A stretch of 64,000 nt of DNA from Halobacteriales archaeon (GCA_007118145.1 SKSD01000030.1:1-64000); one strand, 5' to 3'; shown: positions 31,431 through 41,694, counted from the first letter of the stretch. The notes: generated by a model not told the origin, from the letters alone. Numbers and translations are program-made.

Positions 31431-31877
31431 CTACCTTACAGAAGGTTCGATGATGCCCAGTTGTTGCATCACCCCAAGGTAGTCTGTCTGTCCGTGTTCC
31501 TCGGCGATTTTGCCATCTCGAACGGTGAAGACGGTCGTACCTGTATAGTGCATCTTCTCGCCTGATGACGCAGGGAGGACGCCGTGGGGCAACTCCCATC
31601 TGCGTCCGGTGTGCGTTCCGCCCCCTTCCCAGCGGGCGACCACCTGATCCCCGTCAGCGATCAACGCATCGGTGATGTCAAACCTGCCATGTGGGAATAT
31701 CTCCTGAAAGCCAATAATGCGCTCCTTGACCGCTTTTCGACCGTGGACCTCACCTGCAAGCGGATAGTACCATCGAATATCTTCTGTGGCCAGCTCGTCG
31801 ACGATATCCGGGTTTAATTCACCCCAGTACTCGGTGAACCAGCGTGAGACGATCGATTTGTTCGTTGCTTCCTTCAC
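31431..31877 (-). CDS. SnoaL/NTF2-like polyketide cyclase family protein
   Basis: FTEYWGELNPDIVDELATEDIRWYYPLAGEVHGRKAVKERIIGFQEIFPHGRFDITDALIADGDQVVARWEGGGTHTG. Confidence 0.85.
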   Translation of the reverse strand: MKEATNKSIVSRWFTEYWGELNPDIVDELATEDIRWYYPLAGEVHGRKAVKERIIGFQEIFPHGRFDITDALIADGDQVVARWEGGGTHTGRRWELPHGVLPASSGEKMHYTGTTVFTVRDGKIAEEHGQTDYLGVMQQLGIIEPSVR

Positions 31878-31951
31878 GGGTTACGCTCCGTCAGTTGCTA
31901 CCCGGACGACCCATATGTACGTACGCGATGAAAGTCGTGCACCCGGTGCAT

Positions 31952-31974
31952 ATCTCGCGGACCATGCGCGAGAT
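31952..31974. repeat. 8-bp perfect inverted repeat ATCTCGCG-gaccatg-CGCGAGAT
   Basis: Read directly, upstream of the SnoaL-like gene. Confidence 0.45.
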
Positions 31975-32312
31975 CATACGAGATATATATCCAGTATGTG
32001 TCACGAACAACCCTCCCAAGCTATCTAGCTGACCGGTCGATTGTTGAGGGTGTGCACATGTGGATAGAACAGGCTCACATGTGCCTCATGACGTGTCTCG
32101 GCCCTTGTAGCCGTTCACCATGTATCACCGTTTGTGCACATTTGTGGTGATTGCCTGCAGTCTCACTACGGCTGGCTTGGCTCTATCTGGAGTACACAGC
32201 TGTGCGATGGACTTGACCAGACCATCGGGCACGTCGACTTCAAGGCATGGACTGGTGTTCGGTGGAAGGGTGAGTCAATATAAGCGAAAACCCACAGTCA
32301 GAGACAGGACAT

Positions 32313-33146
32313 TCACGAGAGTAGGTCGCGACGCCAGTGTTCGATATCGTCCACCTGGTTGAAGGTGTAGAGGTGGACGCCGGCGATATCGTAACGCGCC
32401 TGTCCTGCGTACGGTGAGAGTCCCTCGATGAGGGCGTCAGGCTCATACCGCCCCTTCGCACCGAGCATCTGTCTGAGCATCCCGAGGATGCCGGTCGTCT
32501 TTTTGACGAATCGGATGGAGTCACCCACACCCACCTTTCGAGAGATCGATAGCATGCGCTGGTACTGCATGACGCCCGGGATACCGACATAGACGGGTAG
32601 TTCGATACCTAATCCTCGGATATCTTCGATCCACCGGATGATATCGGTCGGATCGAAACACAGCTGCGTGACGATGTACGTGGCATATGGCTCCTTCTTC
32701 TGTAGCTCGTCGATGAGAGTGTCGTCATCGATGATGGGGTGTCCCTCGGGATAGCCGGTGATACCCACCTCGGGGAAGGAGTACCCTCGCTCGTCGAGAT
32801 CGGTCAGGAGCTGATATGACGAATCATACGGTCCGAGTGGCTCTTCGTTATCACCCCCTGGGACGAAGAGATCCTCGATACCGGCATCTGAGAGGCGCGT
32901 GGCCACCTCCTCGAGGTGGGCTTCACTCTCGACTGCACGTGCGGCGATATGTGGGATCGTCTCGAACCCACGCTCAGCTGTACGGACCGACTGGTCGACC
33001 GTCAGCTCGAGGCCCTTTTCAGGCGACGCCGTGATGGCCACCTTCGCACCATCAGGGAGCTTGGTGAGCTCGTCCTCGAAACCCATGAAGGGCAGCAGTT
33101 CGTAACGTGGGGCTGAGAGCAGGTGGCTGATGGCATCGTTGGACAT
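32313..33146 (-). CDS. metF: Methylenetetrahydrofolate reductase
   Basis: MTHFR-like barrel: AKVAITASPEKGLE, DLFVPGGDNEEPLGPYDSSYQLL, GITGYPEGHPIIDDDTLIDELQKKEPYATYIVTQLCFDPTDIIRWI. Confidence 0.88.
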   Translation of the reverse strand: MSNDAISHLLSAPRYELLPFMGFEDELTKLPDGAKVAITASPEKGLELTVDQSVRTAERGFETIPHIAARAVESEAHLEEVATRLSDAGIEDLFVPGGDNEEPLGPYDSSYQLLTDLDERGYSFPEVGITGYPEGHPIIDDDTLIDELQKKEPYATYIVTQLCFDPTDIIRWIEDIRGLGIELPVYVGIPGVMQYQRMLSISRKVGVGDSIRFVKKTTGILGMLRQMLGAKGRYEPDALIEGLSPYAGQARYDIAGVHLYTFNQVDDIEHWRRDLLS

Positions 33147-33209
33147 CGCTCGTCATTCACCGACTTCCACCGCCGATGCCTTAAAGACGCAGACAACCCA
33201 GCAAAGACA

Positions 33210-33770
33210 TCACTCAACCTGACTGGGAGGTCGGTCCGACCGTCTCCGACGGTAGGTGACAAACGTGAGTGGGTCGTCATGTGTCCGGTCGGCGATCTCC
33301 CATACCTCGGTGTCGATGACCGGGAAGGTTGTGTCACCGTCGAACCTACCGGGTACCTCCGTGATGATGAGACCATCCGCCTCGGGGAGGAACTGTTCGT
33401 AGATGCTCGCCCCTCCGATGACGTACGCCGTTGATGCACCGGTCTCACCGGCTCGAGCGATCGCAGCATCGATACTCGATGCAACGAGGATATCCGTCTC
33501 ACCATCAGGTCGGTCTGACACATCCACCACTGCACTTGCCACACGGCTGGTCAGGACGATATTGGTGCGGCCGTCGAGCGCGTGGCCGAGTCGGTCGACG
33601 ATGCTCTCGTAGGTCTTGCGACCCATGATGACCGGCGAGCCGAGCGTCACCTGTCGAAAGTGACGGAGGTCCTCGGGGTGGTGCCACGGGATGGACCCAT
33701 CATCACCGATCGTACCGTCCTCTGCCACCGCCGCGATGAGTACCAGTTCGAGGGTATCGCTCACGTTCAC
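33210..33770 (-). CDS. folA: Dihydrofolate reductase
   Basis: LVLIAAVAEDGTIGDDGSIPWHHPEDLRHFRQVTLGSPVIMGRKTYESI...YVIGGASIYEQFL. Confidence 0.93.
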   Translation of the reverse strand: MNVSDTLELVLIAAVAEDGTIGDDGSIPWHHPEDLRHFRQVTLGSPVIMGRKTYESIVDRLGHALDGRTNIVLTSRVASAVVDVSDRPDGETDILVASSIDAAIARAGETGASTAYVIGGASIYEQFLPEADGLIITEVPGRFDGDTTFPVIDTEVWEIADRTHDDPLTFVTYRRRRSDRPPSQVE

Positions 33771-34762
33771 TCCGCGACGGCGAAGTGTAGCCGTGGGTGT
33801 GGATCGTATCCCGAGAGCGTCACGTCATCGACGCCGAGGTCATCCAGTGGCTTATCAGCAACCTCGACCGTCGGTAACGACCGTGGCTGACGGCTCAACT
33901 GCTCGAGTAGGTTGGGTATGTGATCGAAGCCCGCCTCACCCTCACCCTCCGCTGGTGCGACCGAGGTCAGCCAGTCACGTACCTCCAGGTACCCCTCGGG
34001 TTCGTCCACGGCCGCCACACGGGCTTGTACCTCCTCGAGATGGTCATCATACCATGCACCACGCTCGCCCGTCCCGCAGTAGATGTGTGCGTCGGTGAGA
34101 GAGTGGGCGAAGATACCCGGTTCGTATCCCACCTGCGCAGCCATCGTGAGCAACAACAGCGAGTAGGCGGCGATGTTGAACGGCACCCCGAGGGCGATAT
34201 CAGCCGAGCGTTGCTCGAGCTTTAGGTTGAGTGTCTCACCCTGGACATTGAAGGTATACGTGTAGTGACATGGCGGTAGCTTCGAGACAGCAGCGTTCGC
34301 CGGGTGCCACGCATTGACGACGATACGACGGGAGTGTGGCCTCTCCTCGAGGCTGTTGAGCACGTGAGCGATCTGGTCGAACGTCCCCTCATCGTTCACC
34401 GCTGGATGGTCCGCATCTGGCCATGCCTCGCCCGGGAGTCGGTTCGACGGGTCGGGGATGGGATAGCGACGCCAGAATCGGCCGTAGGCGGTCTGGAGAT
34501 GACCATCTCCGTCTGCCCACTCGTCCCAGATCGACGTATGCTTGCGTAACTCTCTGATGTGCTCCTCACCAGAGAGGTACCAGAAGAACTCATACAGCAT
34601 CGACTCCCAGTACATCTCCTTCGTCGTCAGGAGTGGAAAGCCCGCAGCCAGGTCGAGTTCGTACTCGTAGTGAAAGGTCGATATCGTGTCAACGGCGGTT
34701 CGATTCGGCTTGTACCCACCCGTGGTCAGGACGGTTTCGACGAGTGTCTGATAGTCGCGCAT
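33767..34762 (-). CDS. thyA: Thymidylate synthase
   Basis: MRDYQTLVETVLTTGG, RRIVVNAWHPANAAVSKLPPCHYTYTFNV, QRSADIALGVPFNIAAYSLL. Confidence 0.95.
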   Translation of the reverse strand: MRDYQTLVETVLTTGGYKPNRTAVDTISTFHYEYELDLAAGFPLLTTKEMYWESMLYEFFWYLSGEEHIRELRKHTSIWDEWADGDGHLQTAYGRFWRRYPIPDPSNRLPGEAWPDADHPAVNDEGTFDQIAHVLNSLEERPHSRRIVVNAWHPANAAVSKLPPCHYTYTFNVQGETLNLKLEQRSADIALGVPFNIAAYSLLLLTMAAQVGYEPGIFAHSLTDAHIYCGTGERGAWYDDHLEEVQARVAAVDEPEGYLEVRDWLTSVAPAEGEGEAGFDHIPNLLEQLSRQPRSLPTVEVADKPLDDLGVDDVTLSGYDPHPRLHFAVAE

Positions 34763-34867
34763 GTCCGTTGTCTGCGTAGTGTCACCCGGGGGGCTTAATG
34801 GTCGCTCTTCGGCTGGTGACCATCGCATCGAACAAGCCCTATCTACACCAGTCTCGAAATCCGAGCA

Positions 34868-35965
34868 ATGGCGGGGTTGATGCCCGAGCGTGGGACCGTT
34901 GACTTCTCTGTCGACGAGTTCACCGGTGCAGTCGGTGATGTTGCCGTTGTCCTCCCGCTCGTGGTGGCACTCGCGGCGCTCACCGAACTCTCACTTGCGG
35001 TGATGCTCGTGTGGTTCGGTATCTTCCAGATCGTCTTCGGTCTCTACTACGGCCTGCCAATATCGGTCGAGCCGATGAAGGTGCTCGCCGCACTCGCCAT
35101 CGCCGGTGCGCTCACCGCTGGCGAGTTGGCACTCGCCGGGATCGCCCTCGGGGTGGTTCTCATCCTCATCGGCGTACCACGCCTCCTCGACCGGGTGGGA
35201 TTCCTCTTTGGCGACCCGGTCGTCAGGGGTGTGCAACTCGCCGTGGCGTTCGTGTTGCTCGAGATCGCGATCGACCTCAGCCTCGATGATATCACACTTG
35301 CTGTAATCGGATTCGCCATCGCCATGCTTGTCATCGTTATCGGCTATCATACACTGAGTGCGATCGCTGTGATCGCCGTCGGTGGCGGGGTCGCCCTCTG
35401 GGTGGCTGGGATACCCTCGCCCGAACTCCCTGCGATGGGATTGGCTTACACCAGTGATGACCTCACCGTCTCACTCGCCGTCGCCGACGCTACTCTCGCC
35501 CAGCTGGCGATGACGATCGGCAACGCAGCCCTCGCGACATCGGTACTGCTCGGTGATCTGTACGAACGCGATATCTCCGCTGACCGGCTCTCGACAGGGA
35601 TGGGCGTGATGAACATCGTCTCTGTCCCACTCGGTGCACTCCCGATGTGCCATGGGAGCGGTGGCGTCGCCGGAAAGTACGCCTTCGGGGCACGCACCGG
35701 TGGGTCGAATATCTACCTCGGTATCGGCTACCTCCTCGCCGCCATCTTCGCAGTCGGTCTCGTCGTCGCGTTCCCACTCTCGATGCTCGGGGTGATACTC
35801 GTCATCGTCTCGCTCCAACTCGCGATGGTCAGTCTCAAGACTGAACAGCTGTGGCTCACCATCGGGGTGGGTGTACTCGGTGTGCTCACCAATATCGGTC
35901 TCGCCTTCCTGGTGGGTGTCGGTATCTATCTCATCTGGCGGTGGTACGGCGCCACAGATACCTGA
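34868..35965 (+). CDS. MOT1-like molybdate/sulfate-type transporter
   Basis: Multi-TM; TGAVGDVAVVLPLVVALA, YYGLPISVEPMKVLAALAIAGALTAGELA, PLGALPMCHGSGGVAGKYAFGARTGGSNI. Confidence 0.82.
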   Translation: MAGLMPERGTVDFSVDEFTGAVGDVAVVLPLVVALAALTELSLAVMLVWFGIFQIVFGLYYGLPISVEPMKVLAALAIAGALTAGELALAGIALGVVLILIGVPRLLDRVGFLFGDPVVRGVQLAVAFVLLEIAIDLSLDDITLAVIGFAIAMLVIVIGYHTLSAIAVIAVGGGVALWVAGIPSPELPAMGLAYTSDDLTVSLAVADATLAQLAMTIGNAALATSVLLGDLYERDISADRLSTGMGVMNIVSVPLGALPMCHGSGGVAGKYAFGARTGGSNIYLGIGYLLAAIFAVGLVVAFPLSMLGVILVIVSLQLAMVSLKTEQLWLTIGVGVLGVLTNIGLAFLVGVGIYLIWRWYGATDT

Positions 35966-36047
35966 CGACCGGTCGGCCGACGGGCTCGCGGACCGAAGTT
36001 GTTCTTATGACCGAGGGTGAAGCTGTGATGGACTGGCACAGCCAACC

Positions 36048-37496
36048 ATGACCACACCGACCGATACACAACCGGTTCCGACGCTGGACCGACTCGATGC
36101 GGATGGTATCGAGGCCATCCACGATACCTCGATGGAGATCATCGAGGAGATCGGCATCCAGGTGAATCATGACCGTGCACTGCAGACCCTCGAGGAACAC
36201 GGTGCCTCGGTCGATGCTGAGCGTATTGTGACGGCAGATCGCGAGCTCATCGAGGATGCCGTCGATGACGCACCGTCGTCGTTCACCTTACACGGGAGAG
36301 GCCCGGATACAGACCTCGATATCGGTGCTGGCGATATCCTCAGGGCACCAGGGTACGGTCCGCCCAACATCGTGACACATGCGGAAGGCCGACGTAACTC
36401 GCAACTGGCCGACTTCGAGGTGCTCCTCAAACTAGCCCACGAAGAGGATGTCATCAACTGCGCTGGGTACAATCTCTGCGAGCCGAACGATGTGGACCAG
36501 TCGGTCAAACATGTCGCCATGCTTCAGCGGTCCTTGACGATGACCGACATGCCGATCATGGGCTCGACCTACGGTGAGGACCGCGCAGAGACGTGCATGG
36601 AGCTGCTCAAACTCGCCACGGATGACCCAGACCTCGACCGGCCGTACATGGCCGGGCTCATCAATACCGTCCCACCGAGAAGTCTGGATACGCGCATGGT
36701 TGGCGGGCTTGTCACCTATGCAGCGTACGGCCAACCGACGGTGATCTCGTCATTCACCATGGCAGGTGCCTCCGGGCCAGCGACTCTGGCTGGATCGCTT
36801 GCCCAGGCGAACGCTGAGAATCTCCTCGGTATCGCCCTCACACAGTTCGTCAACCCCGGTGCACCGGTAGTCTACGGCGTTCCGTCATCGAACATCGATA
36901 TCAGGTACGGGTCGCTCTCGATCGGGAGTGCCGAATCGGCGCTGTTCACGTCGTTCGCCGGTCAAATGGGGCGGTACTACGACATCCCCTCACGAGGAGG
37001 GGGAAGCCTGTCAGATGCGAAGACCGTCGATTACCAGGCAGGATTCGAGTCGATGCTCACCATGGCGGTCACCGCATTCAGTCAGGTGGATTTCGTCCTC
37101 CATGCGGCTGGTATACTCGAGTCGTACTCGGCCATCTCACCGGAGAAGTTCGTGCTCGACTGCGAACTCATCCGCACACTCGACCGGTTCGTCGAGGGGT
37201 ACCCGATCGACGAGGAGCACTTCGCCCTTGATGTCATGTCATCGGTCGACCCCAGTGGTCATTTCCTCGCACAGCGACACACGCTCGAACACGCAGAGGA
37301 GACGTTCTATATGCCTGATATCATCGACAAGCGATCACACGGAGACTGGGAGGAGGATGGGTCGAAGACGGCGTTCGAACTCGGCAGTGAACGTGTCGAT
37401 GCGCTACTTGCATCCTACGAGGCACCAGACATTGATCCCGATATCGAGTCTGCCATCTCCACACTGGCTGAGGAGGCGATGGCCGGGGTCGAGTAA
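36048..37496 (+). CDS. Trimethylamine/glycine betaine methyltransferase (MttB) superfamily protein, non-pyrrolysine
   Basis: 482 aa uninterrupted; IHDTSMEIIEEIGIQVNHDRALQTLEEHGASVD, GYNLCEPNDVDQSVKHVAML, TMAGASGPATLAGSLAQANAENLLGIALTQFVNPGAPVVYG, FVLDCELIRTLDRFVEGYPID. Confidence 0.9.
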   Translation: MTTPTDTQPVPTLDRLDADGIEAIHDTSMEIIEEIGIQVNHDRALQTLEEHGASVDAERIVTADRELIEDAVDDAPSSFTLHGRGPDTDLDIGAGDILRAPGYGPPNIVTHAEGRRNSQLADFEVLLKLAHEEDVINCAGYNLCEPNDVDQSVKHVAMLQRSLTMTDMPIMGSTYGEDRAETCMELLKLATDDPDLDRPYMAGLINTVPPRSLDTRMVGGLVTYAAYGQPTVISSFTMAGASGPATLAGSLAQANAENLLGIALTQFVNPGAPVVYGVPSSNIDIRYGSLSIGSAESALFTSFAGQMGRYYDIPSRGGGSLSDAKTVDYQAGFESMLTMAVTAFSQVDFVLHAAGILESYSAISPEKFVLDCELIRTLDRFVEGYPIDEEHFALDVMSSVDPSGHFLAQRHTLEHAEETFYMPDIIDKRSHGDWEEDGSKTAFELGSERVDALLASYEAPDIDPDIESAISTLAEEAMAGVE

Positions 37497-37626
37497 TCGG
37501 ACAACGATACCGCTGAGACACCTCAATGGCCGTTCTTCCGGTGGACACACACACCGATCACATCCTCTCAACTCACGCGTATATCACCATCATTGATAAG
37601 AACCGACCGAGAAGTTCTGCGTTGAG

Positions 37627-39348
37627 ATGACACCGACAGACGATTCTGACGCTACATTGTCGACAGATTATGAGATTGCAAAATCGGTCGAGAAGCAACC
37701 CATCTGGGAGGTCACCCAGCCCTTCGGTCTCGACCGATCCGACCTCGACCTCTACGGCGATTACAAGGCCAAGTTGACACAGGAGACGGTCAACGAGCTG
37801 CAAGGTGGCGACACGGGAGATTCGAGGCTCATCCTCGTCACCGGGATGACACCGACCCCGCTGGGTGAGGGCAAGACGGTGACGACCGTCGGCCTCGGCC
37901 AGGCGTTTAACCAACTCGATGAACAGACGCTCATCTGCATCCGCGAGCCATCGTTAGGGCCGGTCTTCGGCATCAAGGGTGGTGCCGCCGGTGGTGGCTG
38001 GTCGCAGGTGCTCCCCATGGAGGACGTCAACCTGCACTTCACGGGCGATATCCATGCACTCACCGCCGCACACAACCTCATCTCGGCCATGCTTGACACC
38101 CACCTCGCCAAGGGTAACGAGCTCAACATCGATATCAACGAGGTGGTCTGGCCGCGGTCAATCGACATGAACGACCGCGCACTCAGAGACACGGTCATCG
38201 GTCTCGGTGGGCGTACGGGTGGTGTCCCTCGCGAGGACGGTTTCCTCCTCACCGCCGCGTCAGAGTTGATGGCCGTACTCTGTCTCGCCGACAGCCTGGC
38301 TGACCTCAAAGAGCGTATCTCACGCATCATCATCGCGTATGACGAGGATGGCGAACCGGTCACCGCTGGCGATATCGAGGCGGCCGGTGCTGCGGCGATC
38401 CTCCTCAGGGATGCGCTTCGTCCCAACGTCGTCCAGACCATCGAGGGCACACCGGCGTTCATCCACGGTGGCCCGTTCGCAAACATCGCCCACGGTACCA
38501 ACTCACTCATCGCCGACAAGCTCGCATTCGGTCTCGCCGATTACGTCGTTACCGAGGCTGGGTTCGGCTCCGACCTTGGTGCTGAGAAGTTCATGAACGT
38601 CGTCTGCCGCTTCGGTGAGATGGAGCCCGATGCCGTCGTCATCGTTGCCACGATTCGAGCACTCAAATACCACGGTCTCGATATGTGGCCGGCAGACCAG
38701 GATGCTCTCTCCGACCCCGATGTCGATGCGGTGCGAAACGGCTTTGCGAACCTCGATAAGCACATTGAGAACCTCCAGAAGTTCGGCGTCCCTGTCATCG
38801 TGGCGATCAACCGGTTCCCACAGGATACCGATGAGGAGGTCCAGGCGGTCATCGATCATTGTCAGGATGACCTCGGGGTCCGAGCTGCTGAGTCGAACGT
38901 TTTCGGCGAAGGTGGCGAGGGTGGCATCGACCTTGCAGAGAACGTCATCGATGCAGTCGAGCATGACGATGCAGCCTTTGAGTACCTCTACGATGCCGAT
39001 GCACCCATCAAGGAGAAGATCGAGACGATCGCGACGGAGATCTACGGTGCAGGTGAGGTGAAGTACGTCGGGTCAGCTGAGAAGGATATCGCGAAGCTCG
39101 AGGAGATCGGTATGGATGACACACCGGTCGTCATGTCGAAGACGTTCCACTCATTCAGTGATGATTCGTCGATCAAGGGCGCACCGACAGGTTGGGAGCT
39201 CGAGGTGAAGGAGGTCTACCCGTCGGCAGGTGCAGGGTTCGTCGTCGCCCTCACCGGTGACGTGTTGACACTCCCAGGTCTGCCTGCCCGACCGGCCGCG
39301 GCGGATATGGATATCGACCCGGACGGGACGATCCACGGGTTGTTCTGA
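37627..39348 (+). CDS. fhs: Formate--tetrahydrofolate ligase
   Basis: LVTGMTPTPLGEGKTVTTVGLGQAF, REPSLGPVFGIKGGAAGGGWSQVLPMEDVNLHFTGDIHALTAAHNL. Confidence 0.97.
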   Translation: MTPTDDSDATLSTDYEIAKSVEKQPIWEVTQPFGLDRSDLDLYGDYKAKLTQETVNELQGGDTGDSRLILVTGMTPTPLGEGKTVTTVGLGQAFNQLDEQTLICIREPSLGPVFGIKGGAAGGGWSQVLPMEDVNLHFTGDIHALTAAHNLISAMLDTHLAKGNELNIDINEVVWPRSIDMNDRALRDTVIGLGGRTGGVPREDGFLLTAASELMAVLCLADSLADLKERISRIIIAYDEDGEPVTAGDIEAAGAAAILLRDALRPNVVQTIEGTPAFIHGGPFANIAHGTNSLIADKLAFGLADYVVTEAGFGSDLGAEKFMNVVCRFGEMEPDAVVIVATIRALKYHGLDMWPADQDALSDPDVDAVRNGFANLDKHIENLQKFGVPVIVAINRFPQDTDEEVQAVIDHCQDDLGVRAAESNVFGEGGEGGIDLAENVIDAVEHDDAAFEYLYDADAPIKEKIETIATEIYGAGEVKYVGSAEKDIAKLEEIGMDDTPVVMSKTFHSFSDDSSIKGAPTGWELEVKEVYPSAGAGFVVALTGDVLTLPGLPARPAAADMDIDPDGTIHGLF

Positions 39349-39529
39349 GGTTCATCCCCGTTCAGCTCCCCGAGTTTTCAGCCAGATTGCCTGCGATTTA
39401 TCAGCATCCTAATAATCTGTCAGGAGGGTGTCTTCGCAGGTATCCGTGAAACGTCTGAGGATTCGTTCGAGTGTCTGTCTCAACGGTCGCGGTATGGGAA
39501 AGACACACATGGTTCGGGGTGCTCGATAG

Positions 39530-41569
39530 ATGTACATGTTAGATGCTGGCTTGGTACTCGTCGTCGATGAAGACCCCACACGAGACCTCACCGAGCCAAT
39601 CGCTGAACGCGGCTTCGATGTCGTCACGTCACCGTCATTCAGTGAGCTCAAAGATCATGACCTTGAGGGGGTTAGCTGCGTCGTCTGTGCCCAGTCTTCG
39701 ACGCGACCGGTGACGACCCTCATCGAGGCACTCAGCGGCGAACACAGACCTGTCGTCTTTGTCTATAACCATCAGGCGGCTGCCGCCCGTGCCCGGGATG
39801 CCGGTGCAGCCGCGACGGTGCCACTCGACGGGACTGGTGATGGGTGGGCGAACCACCTGGGTGCCACTGTCGAGGGTATCGTTCGCCATCATACACGACC
39901 GGGTGACCAACTGGTCTCACCTGCACTCGATGAGTTACCCGATATCCTCTTCGTGACCACGATCAGCGGCCGACTGCTCAGGTGGAACGACCGCCTGACG
40001 GAGGTGACTGGTTACAGCGATGAGGAGATCGCCGACATGCAGCCACTCGAGCTATTCGACCATCTGGACATCGACCGTATCGAGCAGACCATCGGTAAGA
40101 TCGTCATGAACGGTCATGCGATGGTGGTTGCAGATATCCAGACGAGGGAGGGCGATGCGATCCCGCATGAGTTCACCGGGTCCCTCATCGAGGTCGATGG
40201 CACACAGGCGATCGTCGGGACCGCACGTGATATCAGCGATCGTTTGGCACGAGAGCAAGCGCTGGCCGAACAGGCCGAGCGCCTTGAGGCTGTCAATCAC
40301 GTTAACGCACTCATCAGAGACGTGATGGGTGTATTACTTGCCGCAGAGACACGCGAGGAGCTCATCGCCAACGTCTGCGATCGACTGACCGGGCCGAACG
40401 GCTATCGCCTCGCTTGGATCGGCGGTTATGATAGCGCCTCTGGTAGGGTCGAACCTGAGGTGTGGTCTGGTGAGGGGGCATCCTATCTCAAGGAACGCCC
40501 GACTGGCGAGGGGAGTGAGGACACCGTGACCGCCCTGACGGCAATCCGGGAGCGAGCCGTCGTCTTCGCACAGGACGTCTCATCGGATGCGGCTGCGACT
40601 GGCTGGCGGGCAGCCGCGCTGGAACACGGACATCGTGCCGCGGCAGCGATCCCTCTCACCTACGACTCGGTGGCCTATGGCTGTCTCTGTCTGTATGCTG
40701 ACCGACCGGATGCGTTCGGTCCGCTCGAGCGGGAGGTACTCGCCGAGCTGGGTGATATCATCGGCCACGCCATCCATGCCACCGAGGCGCAACGAGCACT
40801 CATCACCGATACGGTCACCGAGTTACAGTTCAGGCTGACCGATGAGGACTCCTTCCTCGTTCAGGCGGCAGAGGATGTGGATGCGAACCTATCGCTCGTC
40901 GGAGCGGTCGGTCGACCTGATGGGGCGATCATCCAACTGTATGAGGTATCAGGGATCGATCCGGAGACGGTCCAGCACTTCGTCGAACTCACCCCGACCG
41001 ATGCGGAAATCGTCACTCGACATGAGGGTGACTGTGTGGTGAAGGTCACGATCACGGAGTACTCGATCGCCCACGTCCTCGCTGAGGCTGGGGGGAGTAT
41101 CCGTTCGATCGAGGTGGTCGACGGTGAGGTGCGAATCAGTGCTCACATCCCGACGACGGTCGATGCTGGAGAGGTACTCGATCGTATCGGACATCTCTTC
41201 GATATCGAGTTCCTGTCAAGGCGTGAGGTAGAACGTCCTGCCCACACCGACACCGAGTTCCGGGCAAGTGTTGAGCGACGTCTCACCCAGCGACAGTTCG
41301 ATGTGCTTGAGACGGCGTTCAACGCGGGCTTCTTTGAACAGCCACGGATGAAGTCAGGTGAGGACATCGCTGAGCTATTGGAGATTTCTGCACCCACGTT
41401 CCATCAACACCTCAGGATCGGTGAGCGCAAGCTGCTTGAGGTACTGTTCGAACACCGAACACCCGAGCGTGGGGATATCGACTGGGCCGCGTTCGACATG
41501 GATGTCTTTCATGAGGTGGCGCTCGAGTTCGGCGAGGTCTCTGAGTCCGATCAGACCGAGTCAGAGTGA
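39530..41569 (+). CDS. PAS/GAF-domain HTH_10 (Bat-type) transcriptional regulator
   Basis: PAS, GAF-like region, C-terminal HTH LTQRQFDVLETAFNAGFFEQPRMKSGEDIAELLEISAPTFHQHLRIGERKLLEVLFE. Confidence 0.9.
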   Translation: MYMLDAGLVLVVDEDPTRDLTEPIAERGFDVVTSPSFSELKDHDLEGVSCVVCAQSSTRPVTTLIEALSGEHRPVVFVYNHQAAAARARDAGAAATVPLDGTGDGWANHLGATVEGIVRHHTRPGDQLVSPALDELPDILFVTTISGRLLRWNDRLTEVTGYSDEEIADMQPLELFDHLDIDRIEQTIGKIVMNGHAMVVADIQTREGDAIPHEFTGSLIEVDGTQAIVGTARDISDRLAREQALAEQAERLEAVNHVNALIRDVMGVLLAAETREELIANVCDRLTGPNGYRLAWIGGYDSASGRVEPEVWSGEGASYLKERPTGEGSEDTVTALTAIRERAVVFAQDVSSDAAATGWRAAALEHGHRAAAAIPLTYDSVAYGCLCLYADRPDAFGPLEREVLAELGDIIGHAIHATEAQRALITDTVTELQFRLTDEDSFLVQAAEDVDANLSLVGAVGRPDGAIIQLYEVSGIDPETVQHFVELTPTDAEIVTRHEGDCVVKVTITEYSIAHVLAEAGGSIRSIEVVDGEVRISAHIPTTVDAGEVLDRIGHLFDIEFLSRREVERPAHTDTEFRASVERRLTQRQFDVLETAFNAGFFEQPRMKSGEDIAELLEISAPTFHQHLRIGERKLLEVLFEHRTPERGDIDWAAFDMDVFHEVALEFGEVSESDQTESE

Positions 41570-41694
41570 CCATGCCACCTGTAAGAGCCCTGAATACGGT
41601 CATCAAAGGCCATCGTATCTCACCCATCCGGTAACTGATCATCCGGATATGATGTGTCACAACATGCTATCGAGGGGATCGCCACCATGATGGA

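Noticed and set aside
36048-37496. Pyrrolysine-containing TMA methyltransferase
   Set aside because: The ORF has no internal TAG and is full length; no pyl genes seen in the window.
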